Of a stretch of DNA of 64,000 nucleotides, positions 44,554 to 53,145 are shown in pieces; the stretch's first letter is position 1, and every line of letters begins with the position of its first letter. Where the stretch lies: assembly GCA_039090855.1 (NCBI GenBank), contig CM077010.1, forward strand, positions 42,054,905-42,118,904, written 5' to 3'. The position numbers were made by a program, and so were the translations under genes. The notes beneath the pieces were generated by a model, which made no database searches, had not been told where the DNA came from, and saw only the letters and a program-made list of their open reading frames with translations. The stretch comes from Macrothele yani. Its lineage: Eukaryota; Arthropoda; Arachnida; Araneae; Macrothelidae.

Positions 44554-44572
44554 CCGGATAGTTCGGGCGCCA
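44554..44572 (-). promoter_or_regulatory. tRNA primer-binding site of the TRIM
   Basis: TGGCGCCCGAACTATCCGG lies two bases after the 5' LTR. The TGG start pairs with a tRNA CCA end. The first 12 bases equal the start of the well-known tRNA-Lys3 primer site of retroviruses; the last seven do not. The actual primer tRNA is not determinable here. Confidence 0.85.
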
Positions 44573-44605
44573 TTTATAACGAAGTAAATTTCTCCGTCAT
44601 TTTTG

Positions 44606-44677
44606 GTCTACGCCGGGATTCGAACCCGAGGCCGCTTATTCCGGAACAAGTCGCTCTACCAACTGAGCTACGCAGAC
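44606..44677 (-). ncRNA. tRNA-like gene in the 5' LTR of the TRIM
   Basis: A 72-nt cloverleaf can be drawn. The acceptor GTCTGCG pairs with CGTAGAC (one G-U), the D stem GCTC with GAGC, and the T stem TCGGG with CCCGG around TTCGAAT. A box TAGCTCAGTTGG and B box GGTTCGAATCC fit RNA polymerase III promoters. The anticodon arm is abnormal: CTTGT and ATAAG leave a 6-nt loop, and a TTCCGGAA palindrome occupies the anticodon region. It is probably not a decoding tRNA. Sense matches that of the retroelement. Confidence 0.8.
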
Positions 44678-44980
44678 GATTATTCTGATTCCTATCTGCC
44701 TTTATGTCGTGTGCGTCCTTCTGGCAGGTACGTCACAGTGGGTTTTCGGTACACAGAATGATGCAGTTCCATGATAGTTGGGTTTCGACGTAGAATAAAA
44801 TCAAGGAACGGCAGCTGGAATTGACTCTCGACTTCGATGGTAAATTTGATAGTCACATATTGGGAAGAGAGTTCTATAAATTATCTAAAGAATCCAAAGT
44901 GGAGGACCAGAATACCAATATGTCGTCGACATATCGTATATATAGAAGAGGTTTACCAAGATGGAAGCACTTGGAATATA

Positions 44981-46200
44981 CACTGAGCGGCCACTTTATT
45001 ATGACCACCCCTCAGTACCTCGTTGGGCCACCCTTTGCCTTTAATACTGCGTCGAATCTTCGTGGCATGGACTCCACAAGATGTTGATAGGTGGTTTAGG
45101 GGATCTGAGACCATGCTTGATGAATAGCACTTACCAGGAGTGTGAGATTGCAGGATGGTGGATCCAGCTGTCTGATGGCTCGTTCAACTTCATCCCACAA
45201 ATTCTCAATGGGGTTGAGATCTGGAGATTGTGGGGGCCACCTAAGCAAAGTAAACTCACCGGCATGTTCCTGAAACCAATCCTGTACAATACGAGCACTA
45301 TGGCAGGACGCATTATCTTGTTGAAAGTAGCCATCGCCATTGGGATAAACCATCAACATGATAGGATGCACTTGGTGCGCAACGTTGTTTAGATATGATG
45401 TGCCAGTCAGACGTTGATCAACACGAATTAAAGGGTCCAAAGCATGCCAGGAAAACATTCCCCAAACCATAACGTTGCCTCCACCAGCTTGAAGGGTTGG
45501 AGCAATGCATTTGGGGTCCATGCTTTCGTGCTATTTCCGCCAAATTCGCACTCGGCCATCGGCATGGTGCAACTGAAAACGTGATTCATCGGACCACATA
45601 ATCTGTTTCCAATTATCGACTGTCCAATCCTTGTGCTCCTGTGCGAACTGGAGACGTTTTCTCTTGTTAACTGCAGACAGCAAACGTGTTCGAACAGGCC
45701 TTCGGCTGCCATATCCCATCCGACGCAGTGTACGGCGAACAATGCGTGCAGAGATCATCTGAGGGGATCCTTGATGAAGATGGTCTGTAATTTGCTGCAG
45801 TGTTGCCCTTCTGTTGTTTGTTACAATTCTGGACACTCTCCGTTCCGCCCGAGGAGTCACTAGTCGATGACGACCACACGTTGCACGTAGAGACCCAATT
45901 TTTCGACTGACAGTCCAATCTTTAAACACTTTAACAACAGCTTCTCTGGAACATTTCGCGAATGCGGCGGTTTCGGTGATACTCGCTCCATGGCTCCGAG
46001 CTCCTAGAGTCATCCCAAGCTGAAAGTCCGTCAAATCGCATTTTTTAATCATCTCGTCCCCCAGAAATCACTTCTACTACTGTCGCAAGCAGTAAGCTTT
46101 CTCTTTTTATACTGACCTCGCCCTCTGGCGCCAACATCGTGCAGCCATAGGTCATTTGCTTAAAACTGTCAGGTGGTCATAATAAAGTGGCCACTCAGTG
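44981..46200 (-). mobile_element. Tc1-like element 6 (DD36E family), near intact
   Basis: Termini CACTGAGCGGCCACTTTATT and, inward from the right, CACTGAGTGGCCACTTTATT are flanked by TA (44979-44980, 46201-46202). At 1220 bp, it abuts the truncated Penelope relic on the left and SINE-D on the right. Confidence 0.95.
45012..46052 (-). pseudogene. Tc1-like DD36E transposase with two stops, element 6
   Basis: One uninterrupted frame runs from MIKKCDLTDFQLGMTLG to GGPTRY-stop, about 346 codons, broken only by TAG after RIWRK and TAA after SQIP. Element 2 has Gln at both places (CAG and CAA), so each stop is one C-to-T change. The paired helix-turn-helix regions (ASITETAAFAKCSREAV; RATLQQITDHLHQG) and all three catalytic acids are present: WSDESRF, QQDNASCH and SPDLNPIENLW. 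The spacing between the last two is 36 residues. Of all transposases in the window this is the best preserved, and its family is the likeliest recent source of movement. Confidence 0.95.
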
Positions 46201-46202
46201 TA

Positions 46203-46353
46203 TACAGACACAAATCAAGTTGTTTTTCAGTGCAACATAACCACAGAAATTTGATCGTTCTGGAACGGGAATCGAACCCGCGTCTCCCGATTTGCGCTCG
46301 AGTATGCTAACCGTTACACCACCCAGGGCAATGAAATCCGGACAATTGTGGTA
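46203..46353 (-). mobile_element. SINE-D, reverse copy
   Basis: A fourth tRNA-derived family. Minus strand: A box GGTGTAACGGTTAGCATAC, B box GGTTCGATTCC, then CGATCAAATTTCTGTGGTTA and AAAAACAACTTGATTTGTGT. Its tail end was probably trimmed by the Tc1 insertion point. Confidence 0.75.
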
Positions 46354-46419
46354 TTTAATTTGAAACGTCAGAGTTTGATTTCACTGCACCTGTCGAAACA
46401 TTTCTGATTAAACACCTCA

Positions 46420-46575
46420 GTTGTTTGGATTTCATTGTTCTGGGTGGTGGTGAAATGGTTAGCATACTCGAGCGCAAATCTGGAGATGCGGGTTCGATTT
46501 CTGTTCCAGGACGATCAAATTTTCAAATTTCTGTGGTTAAGTATTTTACATGGAAAGAACAGCTTGATTTATGTC
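46420..46575 (+). mobile_element. SINE-D, forward copy
   Basis: It is inverted relative to the copy at 46203-46353 with about 65 bp between. It matches from TTTCATTG(T/C)(T/C)CTGGGTGGTG through the B-box region (GGTTCGATTTCTG) to CAGCTTGATTTATGTCT. It carries more changes than the first copy, including an extra G-rich triplet in the A box. Confidence 0.75.
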
Positions 46576-46604
46576 TATTGAAGAAGTTTCATCTTAGGTT
46601 TTAA

Positions 46605-46985
46605 CGAAAAAAAGAATATTTCCTGTACTGTATTGTTATAATCAAATCAACTCATCGATTTTGACCCTAATCAATATAGAGTTACCTGAAGCATGCGCAC
46701 ATTGAACTAAAGAGCACGTCATGACCGTAACATACCCAATGTCGTAACCTTGTACTACGAACGTTTTATTTCAATTAGGAACAGCATCTGAAGATGAACT
46801 CAAAGTGAGACTGAAAGGACCTCATGCATTGGTGTTTCATTATTTGACATTTTTTGACTATGTATAATGGGCATATGTTTTAACATATCATGGCTTTTAA
46901 TTGTGGTTTTAAAGTTGTCCATTTGACTATTGTGCAAAAATTACGGTATTGCGCACCTTTTATGATTTTGTCTGCACGAAACTAT
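46605..46985. repeat. right arm of the ~400-bp inverted repeat
   Basis: Inverted match to 42735-43410 (see that entry). Together the arms enclose the Penelope relic, the TRIM, Tc1 element 6 and the SINE-D pair. Confidence 0.85.
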
Positions 46986-46989
46986 AATT

Positions 46990-47155
46990 AATCTTTTATC
47001 ATAGGACAGAGTGTCCGTTAAATCTCCTTTTTGACCGTTGTTTTGATGTTTCGTTTTTCGGAGGTTAATTTTAATCGCACGGAAGCTTTTTGGTGTTAAC
47101 CGAAACTTGACGTTGTTCGGAGGTGTTCGTTAATGGAGGTTTCACTGTAATGTGT
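46990..47155. repeat. pogo/Tigger-like terminal sequence (tentative)
   Basis: Read inward from 47151 it begins CAGTGAAACCTCCATTAACG, then AACACCTCCGAACAACG. The CAGTGAAACCTC start resembles pogo/Tigger ends. A weaker relative in the opposite orientation lies near 40601. Whether they are the two ends of one element is unclear. Confidence 0.4.
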
Positions 47156-47655
47156 CGGCAACTGCAAGTCATGATTTAAGAAAATATGTAGAAAAGACGC
47201 AGAAACATATAAATCGAAGATATTAAACACTTAAATAATAAAATTAAATACCTGTTCAACATAGAATACGTAGATCAGAGTGGGATATGACGTTATATGT
47301 GAAAATCCCGTGAAACAATGTGCTACCTGAGGAATGCAAATGATCAAAGTTTCGCAGCGATCGGTCACATACACGCCGGCTGAGCGTAGTGGTGTAGACG
47401 CTTTAGGTCGAATGTGTTTGTAGTTTAAGCGGTTGTGTCTATGGATTTTTTAGTGTGTATCTTCCAAGGATTTTCTGTGCTTTTTCCTGTTCTTGGATGT
47501 ATGTAAAACAAGATTCATGACCATTGTTGTTTTCTTACTGTGACATCTGAGGCCATCAGTGCCTCTCAGAATGGGAAATATGCCAATACGAACATTCTAA
47601 AGGCACATTTAAATAAGCCTGAACAGTTCTATAACGACCATCGCCTCCTTTCTAG
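47156..47655. other. no recognisable feature
   Basis: Unique-looking sequence; nothing recognised. Confidence 0.5.
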
Positions 47656-47659
47656 CTCT

Positions 47660-47885
47660 AAAGGTGGTCGCTGACACGCACATTTGAGTGTCACGTTTGA
47701 GTGTTACGATAGCAAATGGAGGAGTTTTGTGCCTGTGGCGGCATATAGCGTGGAGTGAAGAGGATTTCAAGCTGGCGTTGAAGAGCTTCACTCCTTGTTC
47801 ACTCCACGCCACGCGCCGCTCCAGGCACAAAACTCCCCATTTGCTGGCATGACACTCAAACGTGTCATACATCGCAGACACGATC
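47660..47885. repeat. long imperfect hairpin (~100-bp arms)
   Basis: GAGTGTTACGATAGCAAATGG to GCGTGGAGTGAA (47697-47760) pairs with TTCACTCCACGCCACGCGCC to CCATTTGCTGGCATGACACT (about 47788-47858). Shared words are GGAGTTTTGTGCCTG, AGCAAATGG and GCGTGGAGTGAA. It could be a foldback MITE or a hairpin RNA precursor; no clear target duplication was seen. Confidence 0.7.
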
Positions 47886-48485
47886 CCGCGATAGCCGTCG
47901 CATAATTTTGTTGGTTTGATCCCTAACGAATCGCTGCTTGAAAAGAAAAATATAGAATCCGGAACCTTTGTAACAAAAACATAGTTTGTTTAGCTAAAAC
48001 TATGTGGCGTGGGACTTCCGGGAGGGCTGCTTAATGGAATGCTCAATTGATTTGGTCTCCATCCGCTGCTCTATGGACCCTAGACCGACCCAGTTTTTCT
48101 GAACATCGACGCCTCTGCTACCGACGACAAAACTAACCACACTCTTTGAAAATATCCCGTTCACTGTAATTTTCACGTCCGGACTTTCTCTCAAAACCTA
48201 AGGTCCCATCTCTCTCGTTTCCATTTCTAAAGTGTCTCTTCTCTTTTAAAAGTTCCATCCACTTAATCGGATTTCACAGGTACCTGCGAACAACGTTAAG
48301 CTTGCGGTTCTCTCATTCACGCACCCTTGAGATAATCCCATTGCCGCACAAGACAGGTCCAATACACTTCAAATACTGATGCACTGGGGGTAATTGCCTA
48401 TATCTGACAGAAACAGCCTTAAGCATGCTGATTTCGTCCGTTCTACCCAAAAATGGGGCGACCAAAAGAATTCCACATAGGGAAT
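47886..48485. other. no recognisable feature
   Basis: Unique-looking sequence between the hairpin and an RTE copy. Confidence 0.5.
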
Positions 48486-49545
48486 GAATGTCATCATCAT
48501 TTTCCGCCACTTTCAATCCACTGCTGGACGAAGATCTCCCCAAGTTTTTTCCATAACGCTGTCTCTTGTGCCAGTTACGTCCGCATACCTTCGAATTTCA
48601 TCCATCCATCTCCCATGTAGTCGTCTTCTGGGTCTTTTCGTGTCCCTTGGAATCTAGTCTAGAATTTCGGTTGTCCATCGATGTTCTGTTCTTCTGGTAA
48701 TATGTCCAGCCCATTGCCATTTCAGGGATTTTACTCTGATCATGATGTCTTCCACTCTTGTCATTTTTCTGATCCATAAGTTCCTCTTCTTATCCTTCCT
48801 GGTTACACCAAGCATGCACTTTTCCACGCTTCTTTGAGTTGTCTGCAATCTTTGTATGACTTTTTTAGTTAAGGTCCACATCTCTGCACCATACGTAAGC
48901 ACTGGAAGGATGCATTGGTCAGAAACATTTTTTAAGACATAATGGCATGTTGCTCTTGAAAATTATACTGTTTCTTCCAAAAGCTTTCCAAGCAAGTTTT
49001 ATACGCCGATTAATTTCTTCATCAATGTGACCCTCACTTGATATCTGCTGTCCACGGCAAATGTAGGTATCGGTTATCTACAGATTTTCCACATCAATCG
49101 ATAAATCTTCATTTCTTATAAAAGCCTTGTACATCACTTTTGTCTTCTCAAAGTTCATTTTTAATCTTACATCTTTACTCTTGTTAGCAAGTTCCTGGAT
49201 TACTTTGCAGCTTTGACGGGGTAGTTTCAAAAATGACTACGTCATCAGCAAAATGAAGGTGAGTTAGATAATCTCCATTAATCTTTATCCTTTTATTTTC
49301 CCAGTTCAGTAATTGAAAGACATTGTGCAGTGTGGTATTAAAGAGTTTGGGAGATATGGTGTCACCTTGGCTCACTGTTTTTCCAATTTTTATAGGTGCT
49401 GTATTCTCAAATAGTCGAATCTTTTCACTTGCATTTTTATAGATGTTATTAATAATATTAGTGTATGCATCTTCAGTACCGCAGGATTTCAGAGCATTGT
49501 AACTGCTGATGGTTTCATAGAATCAAAGGCCTTTTCATAAGGCCT
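48486..49545 (-). mobile_element. RTE-like LINE, 5'-truncated
   Basis: The minus strand begins within the RT fingers (FDSMKPSAVTML..., stop/frameshifts) and includes the catalytic LHFADDVVIF. It continues through LTYGAEMWTLTKKVIQRLQT, QRSVEKCMLGVTRKDKKRN and WQWAGHITRRTEHRW, and ends ...FVQQWIESGGK-stop followed by a (GAT)n tail. At the 5' junction (49522-49548) AAGGCCTTT occurs as an inverted pair around CAT, consistent with a small end inversion during insertion. Several frameshifts show decay. Confidence 0.88.
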
Positions 49546-49814
49546 TTGATATATACACCGCATTTACAGTTATGTTTTGCAACCTGGTGGCCGGCGAATG
49601 TTACAAGTTGCATACTTCCCAGCGCATTAACAATTGAACGACTTCGTGCTGCATCGGCAGGGTACGATGAAATAGTGACTTTCGTCCAGAACAAAAAACA
49701 TTGCATCAAAGGACTTTAACACGTGTGCACAGGGGACACGTGTTACAAGAATAGGAAGAAAAGGCCTATCTCTAATTTTATACATGTAGGAAGGTAGTAA
49801 GTAATCTATGGTCA

Positions 49815-50830
49815 CCAATTCAGAGATGATTCACCCCTGCTTGAGATTTGGCCAAGCTGGCCACATTGTTCCACAGAGCCCCGCAAGGGCCAGCCCAAAT
49901 GGGGTGCTTTTGGACCCCTGAAGTCTTGTGAAGCTTGTATTAAATATGGCGGAACAGACCACACCAAGTCTCGGTGTCCCGAGTTTCCATTCGCCGATAT
50001 CGTTTCTCGTTCTTCTATTAATAGTTCGAAAGCTTCTGAGAAGCCCACCGGAGAGGTTTAAGTTGCTTCACTGGTAGTGTTGACTGTCTTAACACAGCTT
50101 CAACATCATTTGACTGGTATATAAATATCAGAGAACGCCCAGCTTGATGACTCGACCTGTTTCTGTAGAAGATTCACCTGGTTGCATGGATGAGGAAATT
50201 ACACTTCCATGCGACGAGGAGCGTAAAGCTCCTGTGACTAATTCGGTGGAGAAGGAGCTATCTGTGTGTGCAAAGGAACGAACTAAGCCTCTTGTTGTTT
50301 CACAAGTTAATACAGACATTTAACGTGGACCAGGAAATTCAAACAAAGGTCTTCGCTCTTTCCACGTTCATAAGTGAGTCACGGAAAAATTCTCATTGGC
50401 CGCCACCGGGAATCGAACCCAGGGTCTTCCAGTTACGCGCCGGATATGCTTCCGCTAGGATATGCTTCCGCTACACGGAAGCATATCCGGCGCGTAACTG
50501 GAAGACCCTGGGTTCGATTCCCGGTGGCGGCCAATGAGAATTTTTCCGTGACTCACTTATGAACGTGGAAAGAGCGAAGACCTTTCTTTGAGTTTCCCAA
50601 GTTACCGAAGCTGGTGCACCAAAATTGGAGGTAGTCGTTCTAGCCGTCTATGCGTGTGGAAGAACGAGTAAATCCTCTTGCTGTTGTTTCGCAAGTTTAA
50701 GAAGTTAGTGTCCCACACGTTGAGGTCATCCTTCCTGAAGATACTCCCGAGGAAGACGTTACTCCACGTACTCTTGTCCCAGAAGTTTCTGCTATGATTT
50801 ATTCACTATAAGTCATTGTAGAGAAAATCT
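49815..50830 (+). pseudogene. LINE ORF1-type protein relic with two zinc knuckles
   Basis: Near 49832-49880 one frame reads HPCLRFGQAGHIVPQSPAR and near 49928-49975 another reads CEACIKYGGTDHTKSRCPEF. Both look like CCHC knuckles (C-x2-C-x4-H-x4-C) in which the second Cys has become Phe and Tyr respectively; the first has also lost its last Cys. Paired knuckles are typical of jockey/CR1/I-type LINE ORF1 RNA-binding proteins. A Lys/Glu-rich frame (MTRPVSVEDSPGCMDEEITL...) follows to 50321. After the palindrome at 50345-50585 similar acidic sequence resumes (VEERVNPLAVVSQV, then HVEVILPEDTPEEDVTPRTL). No ORF2 follows. Confidence 0.6.
50345..50585. repeat. perfect 110-bp inverted repeat carrying tRNA-like arms
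   Basis: The left arm (50345-50454) and right arm (50476-50585) are exact reverse complements over 110 bp, with a 21-bp spacer CTAGGATATGCTTCCGCTACA (written here in two parts: CTAGGATATGC, TTCCGCTACA). Each arm holds a tRNA-like half with B box GGGTTCGATTCCC and CCGGTGGCGGCC. Part of the spacer repeats the arm's GGATATGCTTCCG. The unit interrupts the ORF1 relic. Confidence 0.95.
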
Positions 50831-50989
50831 CACATTGAACTACTGTTTAGAACTACTGTTGTTCGCAAAGTACTTAGGCAATTCGTTAACACTCAGTGAA
50901 TACTAGCCACAATCGTACTGATTTGAAACTTTACCTCCTCAGGGGATGTCCCTGCCTATGAAGTTTTCAGAATCTTCTTTTGCTTTAAT

Positions 50990-51970
50990 GCTTGTCACAA
51001 CCTAACATCGTCTCATTCAGGATATATGTTTTCTCCAGTGATGCCATAGTCTAACGATTTCTCTTTCAGAATCTAGATTTTCTTCTGTGATGTGATAGTC
51101 AACCGACTTCTCATTCAGAATCTTTACTTCCTCTAATGATGACATGGGTTAACTTCTCCTTCAGAATCTTCGTTCTGTTAGGTGATGGCATTGTCTACCA
51201 ACTTCTTATTCAGAATCTTCACTTCCTTAGGTGATTGTCATGGCCCAACTACTTCTTTTTCGGAATCGTCATTTGTTTCGGTGATACCATAGCCTATTCA
51301 GATCTTTTGCTTCAGTGGTTTTCACCGCCTAACATCATCTCATTCAGAATCTACGTTTTCTCCAGTGATGTCATAGTCTAACGATTTTTCTTTCATAATC
51401 TTTATTTTCTTCTGTGATGTCATAATCAAACGACTTCTCATTCAGAATCTTCGTTTTCTCCAGTGATGTCATAGTCTAACGATTTTTCTTTCAGAATCTT
51501 TATTTTCTTCTGTGATGTCATAGTCAAACGACTTCTCATTCAGAATCTTTACTTCTCCCAACGATGCCACCGAATCTTCATTTTCTTCTGTGATGACATA
51601 GTCAAACGACTTCTCATTTATAATCTTTACTTCCTCCAATGATGCCATAAGTTCTCTTTCAGAATCTTCGTTCTGTTAGGTAATGACTTTGTCTAGCAAC
51701 TTCTCATTCAGAATCTTCGTTCTGTTAGGTAATGACATTGTCTAGTAACTACTCATTCAGAATCTTCACTTCCTTAAGGGATTGTTATGGCCTTAATAAC
51801 TTCATTTTCGGAAATTTCATTTCCTCTAGTAATACCATAGCTTATTTAGGATCGTCCTTTCCTCCGGTAATTGTCGTAGCCAACAACTTCTCTTTTAGAA
51901 TCTTTATTTCCCTGGGGGATATCATAGATTAACAACTTTTCTATTTCACTGGCAATTTTAGATCCTGTCA
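50990..51970. repeat. 49-bp minisatellite, about 19-20 units
   Basis: The unit is CAGAATCTTTATTTTCTTCT + GTGATGTCATAGTCAAACGA + CTTCTCATT. It is best preserved at 51310-51560, where two alternating variants (CTTCGTTTTCTCCAGTG and CTTTATTTTCTTCTGTG) form a higher-order ~98-bp repeat. Edge units are strongly diverged. Confidence 0.85.
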
Positions 51971-51974
51971 GTGA

Positions 51975-53145
51975 TTTCAAGATATTTCTCCAAGATACCG
52001 TTACTACTACATAGCAAAATACGAAAAAGAAAAAAAGGAACAAGACAACAGCTCAGTCTAAAATCTGTGGTTATATACGCTGTAGCAGTGTGTGTGTGTG
52101 TGTGTCGCGACAGTGTAGCACTATGAAAGAGGAAAACGTTAAAGACAGTTTTTATACCGTGCAACTAACTATAGCCGGTTTTTATAGACTGCATGACATC
52201 AATGTATTCGTAATTATCAAATTATTTTTGCACTTATTTTTTTTACGAGTAATCGACAATCAAATGCGTATTACACAAACGTACACATGGAATGCTCCCC
52301 CATAACACAGCCAATTTTATAACTTTGTTATGATATATTAGTGAAGGGTGGGAAATTGTGCTGGATCGTCATGTCCCATAACTAATTTATTTTGGACTCA
52401 GAGCCTAAAATAAAAAAATATGGCGTTTTTCGAACAAAAAAAATAAAAATAAATTTGAAATACTCAAAAAAGGTGTCTCAAAGGAAAACAATTCTGTATC
52501 GTATCACACACATGTATTGTAATTGTGCTGTCTGCATTCTTTAGTGTGGTGCAGTTCGGAACTTTTCAGAGGAATGCGACAAAATTGCCGTGCGACAGCT
52601 GTATGCATGCTTTTAGAATTGTTTATACGGTTCGCTCTCCAAACTTGGCGGAAGTTGCGACACTGAGCGGCAGCCGAATTTTCCGTAGTGTCAAAAAATA
52701 CATGGCACGAGGCCTCCTTCGGGTAAAACGAAAATCAAGAAAGCTAAACTCACGTTCAACTTAAGTGTCAAGAAGCATTATTTTGCCCCAAGTATCTCAC
52801 TCTGAACTTCCATAGAACATTCTATATTCTGCCGTTTTCTTATCACTTCTTCCTCTAACTTCCATTTCTAGGTTCAGTAGTCCCGAAAGAAAGATTAGAT
52901 GAAATATCGAATGTGACACGTCCCAGCACGCGGCTTTATTCGGGGGCATTTCGGAACTCTATCTTCTCTCGCAAAGTGAGAGCGAGAGGGGAAAAAAAAT
53001 CCGAATGGACTTGTGATTTCGAAGAAGGGTACATTAAAATTGCATTTGGTTGCAGAGGGTGGAATTTTTTTTCGTGTTTTTTTAAGCCTTTGGTACAATG
53101 AGAGCGTTTGACAAATCAATGAATAATTGTGAGGAAGCGCAGATT
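51975..53145. other. no gene; (GT)n at 52087-52106
   Basis: AT-rich unique-looking sequence with one short GT microsatellite. ORFs match nothing I recognise. Confidence 0.5.

Larger units (their letters stand above)
44151..44737 (-). mobile_element. TRIM-type LTR retroelement with a tRNA gene in each LTR
   Basis: Two 163-bp direct repeats (44151-44313, 44575-44737) differ at one base and enclose 261 bp. On the minus strand the LTR starts TGTGACGTACC and ends TTCGTTATA. Two bases after the first LTR is a primer-binding site, TGGCGCCCGAACTATCCGG. Just before the second LTR is a purine tract GGGGGGGGGA. The 4-bp duplication GTGG (44147-44150, 44738-44741) is embedded in Penelope coding sequence that reads through correctly when the element is removed. 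No gag or pol is encoded, so it must use enzymes of another LTR element. No TTTT occurs anywhere on the sense strand. Confidence 0.93.
43558..44978 (-). pseudogene. Penelope-like element: RT end plus GIY-YIG endonuclease, split by a TRIM
   Basis: The minus strand begins with HLGKPLLYIRYVDDILVFW, the catalytic YVDD box of a Penelope reverse transcriptase. After a frameshift come QLPFLDFILRRNPTIM and HHSVYRKPTSVATITPMASS, the usual RT C-terminal region. The TRIM at 44151-44737 interrupts this last segment; removing it with one copy of its 4-bp duplication restores the frame across KPTSV. The frame from 44010 then reads ELANRYGYPKYI, KHGVYTIPLK and YIGSTVRPLM, the nuclease. An (AT)9 run lengthens the part before YIG to YIYIYIG. 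A stop lies before MELAN. The 5' end is lost at the junction with Tc1 element 6. Confidence 0.9.

Noticed and set aside
44179..44688. A 169-codon plus-strand open frame
   Set aside because: It runs antisense through both LTRs of the TRIM and repeats its own first part; the repeats, not a protein, explain it.
46250..46340. A functional tRNA gene
   Set aside because: A and B boxes are good, but the anticodon arm is poor, extra SINE body follows, and an inverted second copy lies 100 bp away; it is a SINE-D head.
50990..51970. CRISPR-like regular spacing of a 49-bp repeat
   Set aside because: The units are contiguous, without unique spacers, and the context is eukaryotic transposons; it is a minisatellite.
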